Shown here: in pieces, positions 1 through 11,181 of the stretch
Layout of the letters: every line of letters begins with the position of its first letter
Position numbering within the stretch: position 1 is the first letter of the stretch
Source: Scytalidium lignicola
Lineage: Eukaryota; Ascomycota; Leotiomycetes
Reading direction: 5' to 3'
NCBI GenBank assembly: GCA_002812745.2
Contig: NCSJ02000116.1
Coordinates: forward strand, 58,385-122,384
DNA length: 64,000 nucleotides
Notes under the pieces: model-generated
Told to the model about the DNA's origin: nothing
The model's database searches: none
The model's input: only the letters and a program-made list of their open reading frames with translations
Position numbers and translations under genes: made by a program

Positions 1-1812
1 CACAAATCCATTTATTCTCCTTGCATCACTATTCATTACACCTCCATTATTATTAGCATACCCCTTCTCCGCATCACGCTGATCGCCAGCACCCTCATCC
101 TCATCATCAAACACACGCTTCTCCAGCCATTGCGTCGCCTCAGCGCAGGCGCTATCAACGTACTTCATCCACGCCCAAGCTGCAATATATGTCAAGCACA
201 CGAAAACCACAACAGCGGTTATAACGTAGCAACCGCTTCGACGCTGAAGCCAGACAGCATCACGATAGGAGCTGTCCTCATTAGTGCCCTCGGGGATGTA
301 CCCTTCTCCGGATGTGCCGTAGGCAATCCACATCCCGACGGTACGTAGAATGGTACCGTGGACAAGGTAGACCGCGAAGCTATGACCTCCTAGCCAGATG
401 AGCCAGCGATAACTAAGGGCCTCGCGAAAGGATGGGGAGAGGAATATGGAGATAGCAGTGAGTTGGACGGCTATGCTGCTCATGCGACGACGTGGCTCGG
501 TTTCGAAAGGGACCAGCCAACTGCCGCGAGGTTCGTTGGTCAGGGGGTCTGGGTTCAGGACGAAGTAGTTGTGCATGCTGTCGGACCAGGGAGACCATTC
601 TGGGTGTTCGTGAGGATAGGAGCCAAGGTAGAGGCCGGTGAGAAGGATGATAGGGGCGATGATCCACGTGAAGAGGCGATTGTGGGCGCCGAGGAAATTC
701 TGGGTGCCTTGGTGGAGAGAGAGGTCTGCGAGGAGAGTGCCAAGGGTGATTGGGGAGCCAAAGGTTTCTGGGAGGTTTGTTAGTGGTCCATGGTTAAATT
801 ATTTTGTTGTATCAAGTCCAAATTTATCTCATGTTTCTTCGCTACTTTCCTCGATCTAATAAATCCACCAGTATTATCCAATAGTTGGTTGGATGTAATA
901 TAGAAATACAAGATCTCTTCTCAACCACAGAAAATATTTTAAATAGAAAAAAAANTTAGAAAAAGCAGTTAACTGACCGGTAAAGTCTTTCCTATTCCTC
1001 CACCAATACGCCATCAACATGGCATGCACTGTAATCCTATACTTGAACTTCATACCCATAGTTGCAGCCAGCGCAATATACACCTGGAATGCTCCGATCA
1101 AAAGCGGCCTCATAGCCCACTGATGCCGATCATAGATATTCTCCGTGCTTGTCCATGTATTGCCCAACATCTGCAACCACCTCTTCACCTCCAAATATAA
1201 CGTTTCCTGCTGGATTGGCGAGTCATACCGCACAAAGTTGGCATCACAGTGACTCGATGTCTGGTAAGCGCCGAAGATACACAGAATACAGCTGATAGTG
1301 GTAGCAATGGCAGCAGGCAGGATGAGTCTTGGAGCGCGCCTGAAAGCACTGCGGGCGATAGAGCGCAAGGAGGCGGGCTGGTTGTGATTCTGGTAGGCCA
1401 GACGGAGGGGCTTGTAGGCGCAGACGAAGCCGGTTAGGAATGCGAAGACGGGGACACCAACGCGGCCTTGGAAGGGGATGCGGAAGATGGGGAGCTGCCA
1501 GAAGCGTGGTTGAGTGAAGTCGTCGTCGTAGTCGCGGGGAAAGAAGAGGGGTAGTCGAAGGCGCGAGAGATGTGGGTGATGATGACGAGGAAGGAGGTAA
1601 GACCGCGGAGGCCCTGGAGAGATGATTAGTTGAATATTTAATTGCAGATTATTTTAGGATAGCAACTGTGACTGTGATGATGATGGTGATGGTGACTTCA
1701 ATTGAAGCAGTAGTTATCGAGAATAATTAGTGATGATTCATCAATTATTAATGTTTTAACTCACCTCAACCCACTTGACGTTCCTCGCCGATGGACTTGC
1801 GTGAGCACCCAT
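1..1812 (-). CDS. Acyltransferase-3 family integral membrane protein (3' end off window)
   Basis: Multi-pass membrane acyltransferase of the OafA/YrhL type (Pfam acyltransferase 3), a family that moves acyl groups onto sugars or lipids. The chosen ATG (1812-1810) opens a 48-nt exon. A 151-nt intron (1764-1614) follows, then a second exon (1613-978) with the family-typical start 'GLRGLTSFLVIITHISRAF' and the segment 'GRVGVPVFAFLTGFV'. A third exon begins at 767 after a 210-nt intron that contains an N at 955. It carries further hydrophobic segments, including 'FAVYLVHGTILRTVGMW', and an acidic tail that is still open at base 1, so the stop lies outside. The donor at 977 (GTCAGT) is unusual but gives a continuous frame into 'ETFGSPITL'. 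Substrate is unknown. Family assignment is confident; the exact end of the protein is not visible. Confidence 0.85.
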
Positions 1813-2478
1813 AATTGCTATTACAATTGCCAAAGGAGTGATAGATGGACGAATCAAAATCAAAATCAAAAAAGCTGCAAAATTAAAACGAAAAGCCAAT
1901 AAGTATTCCCCGAATCAACCGGAGAAAGTAGAATGAATGAAGGAGTGAAAGGGTGAAGCGTTGTCTCGGGAGAAGGTGAAAAAGAGAGGAAGGTGATGGT
2001 AGCAAAGGTCGACGGTCCACAACTATCTGAGTGACGAATAGTCTATCATATCATAACGATGAATGAATGTTGGACGTGGATACGAAAATAAAAGAGAGGT
2101 TGAAAATGAGTGGATAATACAAAGCGATTGTGTTGACCAGGAAGTCAAACGTGTCTTGGTGTTAAGAGAAATGGAGAGAAATGGATTGAAATGGATGTTT
2201 CAACGAGGAAAGCCCACAACCAGAAAATTTAGAGTGGCAGAGGTAAACTGGTACAGTACAACCCGGAAACTGCTGGGTATTAATTAAGTTCGTTGATCAT
2301 CCAGGGGAAGAAGGTTACTTTGATACGCAGATGTGGCAGAATGTCAAATGATATTGGTTCAACTTCAAAGACAATCGGAGCATCGAGCATCGAGCATCCA
2401 CATTTGATCAACTATGTCGTACGCCAAGCAGCCAAGGCACGCAAGAGGACCCGCCACACCCGGACCGTGATGTGCAAG

Positions 2479-2509
2479 AGTCGTGATAGTCGTGATAGTC
2501 ATGATAGTC
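2479..2509. repeat. Short tandem repeat, 9-nt unit, about 3.4 copies
   Basis: The unit AGTCGTGAT is repeated three times with one substitution in the third copy, then a partial copy. It lies upstream of the acyltransferase gene. Nothing suggests a function. Confidence 0.8.
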
Positions 2510-3062
2510 GGGGCTTGCACACAGCCACTGCAGGGGCACATTTCCCCCTGAAACATCCCTTCCCCAGTTTTAAATCCAGTTAGGTTCAGCATCGCAGGCG
2601 TGTTTTGCTGGAGATCGGGAGGTTAAAGGGGCCAAGTAACCCAGTAGCCCCGCCATGCCCACCCAACGTTTGTGTTTTGACGGTTACAGGTACGGTAATC
2701 TCCAGGTTACACATGAAAGACTAAGACAGGTTTGTGGTTATCGTTATCGCAGAGATACTGTAGAGAACAGCGTTGGTTGATAGTCGGGCTTACCATATGA
2801 CCAAAAAAGAAATACGGAATAATAATGGCATGGGGAAATATTGGACACAATAGAGCACAGCATAACTCGGAAAGGTTCTTTCCACGAGAGCAATACCCCC
2901 TCTTGCATATACAGTTACTGTATTGAGGTTACAGTACAATTCGGAGGACCGGCAAGTGACATGTGTTGTTCCAATAACCAAGGACGCCTCTGTGGAGAAG
3001 CAAGCAGCGCCAGAAAATTACAGTCGGCGGTCAAATCTTGAAGCGATGAGTGGCAAAATCAT

Positions 3063-3107
3063 TTCTCTCTCTCTCTCTTGCCTGCCTCTTTCTCTCTCTT
3101 TGTCTCA
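3063..3107. repeat. CT-rich microsatellite-like tract
   Basis: Pyrimidine-rich stretch built of TCTC runs interrupted by TGCC and TTTG. It is simple sequence of the kind common in fungal promoters and intergenic DNA. Confidence 0.75.
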
Positions 3108-4761
3108 AACAGAATGTAAAGGCAGAATATTGACAAAAGAGAGGCAAGTAGAGAAACACAAAATTAGATAAAGACTAATAGCGGGGGCGGATTATTACAG
3201 TATTACAGTCAACCACGTCCAATCCCCCCTTAACATTAACTTTTGATTGGAAACTCCGCGTGGTCGTCGCAGGGATACAAATCTCACGGCGGGGTGGCTG
3301 CTTACTTGGACTTGGCGTCACTTTAGGTTCAATTCATCTTATGCACACGCGCACACACTTCAACGTTTCGAGTCTCATGAACCTTTACGCTGGCACTATA
3401 GCTCTATACCTCGTATGACTGTGCACTTTATTCTAGATACAGTACGGTATTATAATTCCAGCGACTTGGCGGGGAATGATAATGATGCATTTTGTTCATT
3501 TTGAAACACCACGTACATACATACGCGTACGGCTCATTGTTTATTGCTGTATCACCTTTACAGGAAGGAAGGGTAATGTAATTATCACCGCATTGGGAAA
3601 CTCGTCATTCTCTTACTGCCAGAAGCGGTAATTCCTGCTCTATAGAATAATATCACGTGTTTCAGTTTCAACTGTTGTGCTGTACTACATACAGTACAGT
3701 CGGGACTTCCGAGGTGAGTGGATAGAACACCAGCAATCAATCAACCGCGCAGTTGGAGCATGTTTCATTTTTACTGTACGACATGCTTACTCTACGCGTA
3801 TACTGTGCAACATGATTGATTGTTTTTGGAAACTCGACGTCTGCATGCCGGGTATTCGCATTTCTCACCGGTCGCTCCGTCAGCTCTCCGTCTACAAAAA
3901 TAGCATTTTCCGCTCAACGAAATGTCAGATCGACTGTCTGAGCGACGTTGCACGGAACACGGAAACACAGTCGATGCTTGGAAGATTTGCTTTCGGAGCA
4001 TGGAACTCCGAGATAGAATTCTAATGATGCGCAAGCCACTTTCCGTTTATAGAAGAGAACGATGATGGCTTCCTCGTGGGTTCGGGGTGGCTTTCTGGGC
4101 AACAGGAGGGTTGTAGCTTGTGGGTGTTATGACGGGCGCACATTTAGGCCCATGGAAAAGCCTAAATTATACACCACCGAGTCGCAAATACGGTACTTGA
4201 TAAAGAGGAACACAGGAAAATAAGAAGACAACGATGAAGTACGAAGTTTGTCTGCCACCACATACGTTATCTCTCTCTCTTCATTCTCTAAAGATAAAGA
4301 TGGCTTGCTGAATTGGCTGTCACGATATATTACTCGTCAGTCTAGGTCTTATGCTGTATTATGCGGGGCCTAAGCATTCACCACATAATTATGCACATTG
4401 CATAATTAGGGCACAGATTGTCAGATCGACTGGCGTCAGCCATAATATATCACTTTGATCCAGTGCAGTTTTATTTATTTCCCCGCCAGTTTCTGAATTA
4501 TTGCTCATTCCATCATAATTTTCAAGCAGATAAAAGTCAAAAGCTTGCTGAGACAAATCTACACTTCAGTCATATAAACTCTAAGGGGATGCAGCATTTA
4601 TATCTGGGAACATGCTTGGATTAAAGCGAATGTAGAATTCTATTAATATCCCCTTGACTCCTTCATAAACAGGATGTCCTTCTGTACATGAAACAAACTA
4701 CACTTTATTCATCTCTTTTTCATTCATGGTTTTAGTCAAATTATGCTGATGAAGCAAACAA

Positions 4762-6387
4762 CTACAACTCATCTCTTATTCCAGTCTACAAAACACGCAA
4801 CATTAGCTATCTTTCAAATTAGGAAAAAGGAAGCAAAAAATGTCCCAAGATAATAATTTTGAAAAACACCACAAACCTCATATGGCCCATTCTGCCGCCT
4901 CCTCACATACCCCAACACAAACCTCCACACCTCCGCAGTACTAATCTCCTTACTTTGATCAAACACAGTCGTTTCCCCCGTCTGCAGATCCTCAATAACC
5001 ACTGCTGGATACCGCTCTGGATCCACGCCGAGTGTTGGTGCGAAGAAGCTGTACTGCACTGCGTCGATGGTTGCGAAGTTCAGGGTCCCGCGGTATCGTT
5101 CTGCAATGGGTTGGAGTGTCTCGGCGAGGCGTTGACGTTCTGTGGGGGTAGTCGCGAAGATGTGGGTTAGTGGGAGCCCGATCTGGGGGGATAAATTATA
5201 TCAGTAAAGATCGAGGAATGGTAAAGACCTCTCTCTTTTGTGAGTTGATTGGTAGGCATAAGAGGATACCTGCGTTTAGATAAGGAAACAGATACTAAGT
5301 CTTACCTCCGTATAGTGATAGTATGTCTCAAGTGAGAACTTCCCAATCAGTGGCGATGATGGTGTTTGTTCTAGGAACTTGGCAATGTTGTGGTTGGTGA
5401 ATGCGTGTTTAGATAATATGGCTGGGATGTGGTCTAGCGGATTGTAGAGCACTATATATGGGGACTTTACTCCTTCGTCTTTTATTACCGGGGCAAGGAG
5501 TTTGATGTCTGAGGTAATACCAAATATTACGCTCCCCCCTTGGTGTGATGTGGCGACAGAAGTGAATATGTCTCTCGATGCCACGTCGTCTTCATGGATA
5601 TAAGCTATGAACGCGGTTACATCGAGATCTGTCAATTCTTCAAGGTTGCTCTCGGTGACTTCTGACACTTCTGGTAACGTCTCTCGGATGAGATAAGATC
5701 TAATACTATATATATGAAATATCAGCTTTTTAAGTGTTCTGACATAAACTGGGATAGACGGGTAATGTATATACTAGCGAGCCGTCCTCTGCTCTCTATA
5801 TCGCACACAGTTATCGGGCCCTCGGCATATTCTCATCGCAGGATATGATGTGATGTTAAAGTTGGTACAAAGTTGGCCATCTTCTTCTGAGCAGTCAATG
5901 TCGATTATGCTTATGCCTTTCTTCTCTAGGGAATCGGCTGCGACATCGAGTTCGGGAGAGAGCTTTTGACACGGCTCACTGTTTTGGGTTAGGATATGAG
6001 TAGGAAATGTATGTTTTCACTTCTGGTATGTGAACGAAAGAAAGCGTATGATCGAGAACTCACTACCATGGCTTTAAATAAAAAGTTAGACTTTTTAGGG
6101 TGAAGGGTTTTGAAGGGTGTTTTGAGGCAGGAGGTGATAATACTAACCACGCAGACTGCAAATGCCCAGTTAGCTAGCTAGCTGTCAAAAAGTAGCAACC
6201 AGAATGAATTCTGCAATTAATGTTAATAATATAACTTACAATTTACAAATACTGGCTGCTCTCGTTCCTGAAGATGCGCCTCAAAATCCTCTTGGCGGAG
6301 CTTGACCACCGCTGAAGCCTGTGAGACAGACGCGCTGCCAAGGCCAATCAGCAGCAGCAGCCGCCGCAGGACAACGCTGCAGTGCAT
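4762..6387 (-). CDS. ER protein disulfide isomerase-like protein with RDEL retention signal
   Basis: Thioredoxin-fold ER protein of the PDI family, 365 aa. Exons (- strand): 6387-6240, 6155-6148, 6071-6064, 5978-5775, 5705-5306, 5182-4877, 4785-4762. Their lengths sum to exactly 366 codons including stop. The first exon encodes a hydrophobic signal peptide (leucine run, then SASVSQASA). The first thioredoxin domain carries the active-site loop 'PWYEPCQKL', in which the usual first cysteine of CxxC is tyrosine; that codon is assembled across a splice junction. PDI-type b-like domains follow, and the last 24-nt exon ends in RDEL-stop, an ER retrieval signal. Two adjacent exons are only 8 nt each. 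It is divergent from the prolyl 4-hydroxylase gene. Loss of the first cysteine suggests chaperone or monothiol activity rather than full disulfide exchange, which is inference. Confidence 0.88.
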
Positions 6388-6765
6388 TGTCGATCGAATT
6401 TGATATCAATCGGCTCTTACACTACTACCAGGGCCATCTCCAGTAGAAATCGAAATAAAGCAAAACTCGGCCTCATCCGGAGCGTGAAATTCTAAACTGA
6501 GATTTGCTTGGAGGCGATTGTCGTCTCGTGACACGTGTGACGGGAAAGCAGCACAATTGGTTAGAACTGCGACGCAGAAAGACGCAGGTACGAAAAGACC
6601 AGCTGGACATTTGATTTGTTCATCAACTCATGACTAAGGCTGAAATTGAGAATTAACTTAACTTAATCTTCTAAGATTTCACACATGGGTTGCCCGATGC
6701 TTTGTTCTAGTTAGCTTCAAGATTTGTAGATTCATAAGAGGTTCCTCACGTTGGGACGATCAACA
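6388..6765. promoter_or_regulatory. Shared divergent promoter, PDI / prolyl 4-hydroxylase
   Basis: The 378 bp between two divergent start codons must hold both core promoters. No TATA box or named operator could be assigned. A CACGTG core occurs near 6532 ('gacacgtgtg'). Co-regulation of the two ER genes is inferred from the arrangement only. Confidence 0.5.
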
Positions 6766-7665
6766 ATGCCCTCGCCCTTGACATGGTCCGTTCGGTGGGC
6801 AATCGTCCTGCTCTCGGCAGCTACGGTATTCGCATTCTCTCCGACGGACTTTCTCCAAAAGCAATGGAATAGCCTTGCGAAACCAGACGATACTAGTATC
6901 AATAAGAAGACAGGCTGTCGGAATCATCCCTACCAGCTGCACCTGCTCTCGGAAGATCCCTTGGTCGTATACATTGACTCGTTCATCAGTAAAGAGGAAG
7001 CAGCTCACCTCGTTGATCTCAGGTAAAAATTGATTATCAATCCCGTAAAATTCAAAACTACCCCGTGAACCTCTTAAGAGCTAAGATCTACTCTCTTCAG
7101 CGAAGGACAGTTCAAAGCCTCCGTTCTCTGGTCCGACGACGGAAAAATCGTCAACGTCGACCCCAACTACCGCTCCTCTCAAACCGCCTCCCTGGCCCGC
7201 GACCAAGTAATCCGCTGCATCGAGGAGCGCGCCCGCGCTTTCCCCTACTATAACTCCAAGGAAGGTCTCATCAAGCCTCTCGTGGTCCAGCGCTACGGCA
7301 TCTCCAACCAGTACAGGGACCACTACGACTGGTTCCCCGACGGGCCCTACATCGATGGCAACATCGAATCGACCTTCTTCGTCTACATCCAGGCGAATTG
7401 CACAGGTGGCGGCACCAATTTCCCCCGGTTGGAGGCTCCAAGGAATGAGAAGTGGTGCGAGTTTGTGGATTGTAATCAGCCATGGGATGCCGGGGTGACG
7501 TTTATGCCGTTGGTGGGCAATGCGATATTCTGGAAGAATTTGGAGCCCAGCGGGTCAGGGCATACGAAGACCTTGCATGCCGGGTTACCGGTAACGTCGG
7601 GCATGAAGACAGGGTTGAATATTTGGACCTGGGAGAAGAATGCTAAAAAGAAGGCAGTGGTTTAA
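6766..7665 (+). CDS. Prolyl 4-hydroxylase alpha-like 2-oxoglutarate/Fe(II) oxygenase
   Basis: Two exons (6766-7022 and 7101-7665, intron 78 nt) encode 273 aa. The ATG at 6766 is preferred because it starts a hydrophobic signal/anchor ('WAIVLLSAATVFAF'); the frame also runs upstream through a TTG. The C-terminal half is the P4Hc jelly-roll domain. Iron ligands are H160 and D162 in 'YRDHYDWF' and H245 in 'KTLHAGLPV'; K255 in 'MKTGLNIW' is the expected 2-oxoglutarate contact. The family hydroxylates prolyl residues of proteins using O2, Fe(II) and 2-oxoglutarate. A signal-bearing form would act in the ER lumen or secretory path, fitting the divergent PDI neighbour. The natural substrate in fungi is not evident from sequence. 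Confidence 0.92.
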
Positions 7666-7702
7666 ATAAACTCAGGGCATGAATAATATATATTATGTAT
7701 AT

Positions 7703-7762
7703 AATGACAACTGAATGAATGCAATGACAACTGAATGAATGCAATGACAACTGAATGAATGT
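7703..7762. repeat. Three-copy 20-nt tandem repeat in the 3' flank of the P4H gene
   Basis: The 20-nt unit AATGACAACTGAATGAATGC occurs three times head to tail; only the last two bases of the third copy differ. It begins 38 nt after the P4H stop, so it probably lies in the 3' UTR. Confidence 0.9.
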
Positions 7763-7935
7763 ATGAGTTAGACAGGTAAATCTTTTATATTTAAATAAAT
7801 TGTTTCGCATGATAGATGAGCTTCTATTACTCATCGCACCTGTAGTCCCATCACAACATCATTCTTGCACCACATTTCGATTATAGTGCTGTTAATAAGC
7901 CTGAGACATTTAACTATCTCAATCTTGCCTATTTC

Positions 7936-10442
7936 TCAACGGGAGTTCGGGCTATCTAGATAGTAATCTGGCTCTAACACAGCATGCTTATTAAACAGTA
8001 TATAGCGTTTGAACCAAAATGGGACAGCCTTAGTGACTTGATAATGTATGTGAATATGGGTTGGCACACCGACTGTTTATATAGTTATTAGTAATTAACA
8101 TAACAAAGTAAAGGGTTAAGGTGCTTATAGTACTTACAGACGTAATTTAATTCCTCAAGTGTGCGTTGTTTGGTCTCTGGCATGAAACAAAAAATCAGAC
8201 AGAAGGCGATAACGTTTAAACTTCTATGATAAACAATTATTAGATAATAAATTAGAAGTGTCAGGTTCTAACAACTCACGCATAAAACCCGAACGCACCA
8301 ACAATTCCCATTGGATTAAGCATACGTGGGAAAGTGATTGAAAGAACAGCGGCCCAGAAAAAGTTCGTTGATGTGGCCCAACTCATACCGATCTCTAATA
8401 AAGTTTGGTTAACGGCTGAACTCATACCACATATTTCATTAGAAGTACACATACCACGGTGAGATAGAGGGAAAACTTCAGCCGAGTACGCATATGGGAC
8501 CGGACCTTCGCCGCAAGCATAAAATGCCGAAAATAGGTACACGAAGAATGCGACAATACCTACATGCACACTACCAGTGCCAGGAATATAATTGCTGAAT
8601 CCCGCAGCTAATAAGGACCATGCCATCTGAGGGAATGTAAAAAGTAATAGTGATCGCCTTCCAAAGCTATCGATACTTCGAAAAGCTGGGAATGTGAAAC
8701 TGAGATCTTTTGTAAGTGTAATGTTTTAACAAGTATGAAGAGGAATATTAATATTGACTTACAAGAAACTGACAAGCCCAAAACCAAGTGAGGCTAGAAG
8801 GGCGCTCTGTACGCTAGAACCTGCTGCTGCAAACACGGTAGAGGAATAGAAGGCAATGATATTTACTGGGAAAAATCAGCGATCAGTTGGAATGCTGGGA
8901 CGAAGGGGAGACTTTACTCCCACACATCTGTTGTGCAATCATAACAGTGAAAGATGCCAGAGTAGCACGCCGTACTCTCGGGACAGTGACGAGTTCTGTA
9001 AACTTTTTCAGGTAGTTACCTGGGGAAATAACCTCCGCTTCCACGGCTAATTGAGCATGGATGTAATACAGATCTCGAGCAGCTTGGAGTTCAGTATTCC
9101 GAAGACGACATAAGGATTTGTAGGCATCTTTATAATGATCTTTCTTCATGTACCAACGAGGAGATTCTGCTATCAGTCAGCTTACATATATCACATGAAT
9201 AGAGAACATCTTCTTACCGGGACATAGAAAAATTCCGAGGGCTAAAGGAACGGCAGGTATGAAAGCAGATCCAAGTTGTAGACGCCATGCTATTGTACCA
9301 ACTTGGTACAAAGCGAGATTAAAAACAGTTCCCCTAATATAATGTCAATCCAATATTCCAAACAGAAAACTTTGGGGGCATAATTAAAATATCTAACATT
9401 AGAATACCAAACGCGGTCCACATTTGCCATGTCATAACGAGACCACCACGAATAGATGCAGGCGAATTCTCAGCTGCAAATATTGGAATTGTCGATGCTT
9501 TCGCGCCCATTCCTAATCCAAGCAGCAGGCGACAAATCAGGAGTTGCGGCCATGTCTGACAGAAAGCAGACCCGAGAACAGAAAACAGGCAGAAAATAGC
9601 AGCAACGAATATGGTGCCACGACGCCCATAAAGATAGTTTAATGGTGACGAACACCAACAACCGCTGTTTATAACTTAGTCAGAAGTGAGAAGCGTTGAG
9701 AAGTATTTTTTGACCAACCAGAGAGATGCTCCCCTATACGGTGCTGCATTTATAACGCCGATGATCCAGCTGTTACGTTCCGCATTGGGTTTCCCTTGGG
9801 TATCATCGATACCCAAAGCAACAGGGAACGACAAGTTGGCACCATTAGATCCAGTCTGGTCCCAGCCCCTAGAAATGCCATTAATAAATAGGAGCCATTG
9901 ATGAAACAATCGGATAGTCTTACTGGACAGCGGCACCAATTGAGCAAAAGACAATAGTCATGTAGAGTGCCCATGGCTGATGCCACTTATGAAGCACTTC
10001 GGACCTCAATTCCTCTCGCGTGGTGTCATCAAGCTCGTCGGAGTTATCAAATACAGTCGGGTCCTGTGCCAAGAGGGCGCCTTGCTTAAGTACAGGTACA
10101 ATATCGACGAGATTTTTCCGAGCTGCGAGACCTTCAACTTGGCGCATCAGAATATCTTGGGGAATGCCTTTCAGAGGGTTTCGGATCCTAATCCAGATGT
10201 GTCAATTGATAAAATACGTTCAGCTTCTATAATTTGGATTAAAGACAGACCTTGCTTCTATGTTATGGCTTAGCATAGCCACGGGAGTAGAGTCGACCTT
10301 TCCATTTTCTGCATCTAACATGTCCGAGGATCTATTACTTCAAGTTAAATGGCAATTAAGAAAAGTTCAAGTTAAAAGATTACCTTTCCTGTTCTATTAC
10401 CGAGCCTGTTGGCTTCTCTATGAAAGAGTCCGAGGTTGCCAT
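7936..10442 (-). CDS. MFS sugar transporter (hexose/polyol type)
   Basis: Major facilitator superfamily sugar porter with 12 predicted exons, starting at the ATG at 10442. Landmarks in order: soluble N-terminus ('[11 protein letters not shown]'), TM1 entry ('[15 protein letters not shown]'), 'INAAPY', the sugar-porter signature 'GRRGTIF', '[12 protein letters not shown]', 'ESPRWYMKK' before the central loop, '[16 protein letters not shown]', '[15 protein letters not shown]', '[20 protein letters not shown]', and the C-terminal '[16 protein letters not shown]'. A short in-frame intron inside the longest open stretch (right after 'LSHR') would otherwise add about 21 residues. All junctions keep frame and restore consensus residues, so the gene looks intact. 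It should act in the plasma membrane as a proton-coupled sugar importer; the specific sugar cannot be told. Confidence 0.9.
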
Positions 10443-11181
10443 CTTTTGAATAAGCCTTTTGAAAATATGGAATTCAACAGTTGTCTGCTAAAATGAACAG
10501 ATAATCGTGGTCATCCATCGGGCTATATACACTTTTTGAGGTTCCGGAAGTAGTTTATACTGACTGGGATCTCCATGAAATTTCGATGCGACAAGTATCA
10601 AACTTCTCCAGCTACCCCAACTTCCATCAAACTGGGGGTATCTGGGGGAAACTAGTGGATATTTTGCCACTAGAATTAAACACACTCCTTAAAACATGGC
10701 CTCTTATTCACTGGGCATAATTGTTGGTCAGAAGTAATCGCGCTAGTGCCATTTGCCAACACCCATTATGGAAGATAGTGGGCTAGTAAGTGAGTAATGA
10801 GGCTTACATTTCCAAAGCCCCTTAAACATGCGTAGCGTGTAATTTACCTAAAAGAGTAATCGAGCCGTTGGCGAAGTATTTAAGTTATAACCTAATTACA
10901 GTAAATCAAGAAAGAAAAGCAGAATAGTTTAATCTAGACCTTGTCGCTCTTTTACCAAAGAAGAATAAGCACTTATGTAAAATAAATTTCCGGGGGAAAT
11001 AATTTATTTGAAAATATAACTTTAAAATCAGCAACTCAGCGCGCCATGCCTCCCATAATTAACGCCGTCATGACAAGTAAAGCACGAGACCCTTAGTGTG
11101 TTGAATTAAAAATATTTTGTAAGCCCGAATATGCAAGAGTTTCATGCCTATTATTCATTGAAAGAAACGCTTTCCGAGTAT
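10443..11181. other. Intergenic, AT-rich, no supported gene
   Basis: Separates the transporter start from the 3' end of the next gene. A 65-codon minus-strand frame at 10488-10685 has no domain and overlaps the likely transporter promoter. I see no repeats. Confidence 0.55.

Larger units (their letters stand above)
1813..4761. other. Intergenic region without a supported gene
   Basis: About 2.9 kb between the acyltransferase start and the 3' end of the PDI gene. Short open frames here have no recognisable domain or splice-linked partners. It holds a 9-nt tandem repeat near 2479, a CT-rich tract at about 3063-3107, and scattered TACAGTAC-type words near 3438 and 3690. Confidence 0.6.

Noticed and set aside
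2293..2583. 96-codon plus-strand frame
   Set aside because: Driven by the 9-nt tandem repeat and lacking any motif.
10488..10685. Minus-strand frame just upstream of the sugar transporter
   Set aside because: No link by splicing to the transporter start and no domain.
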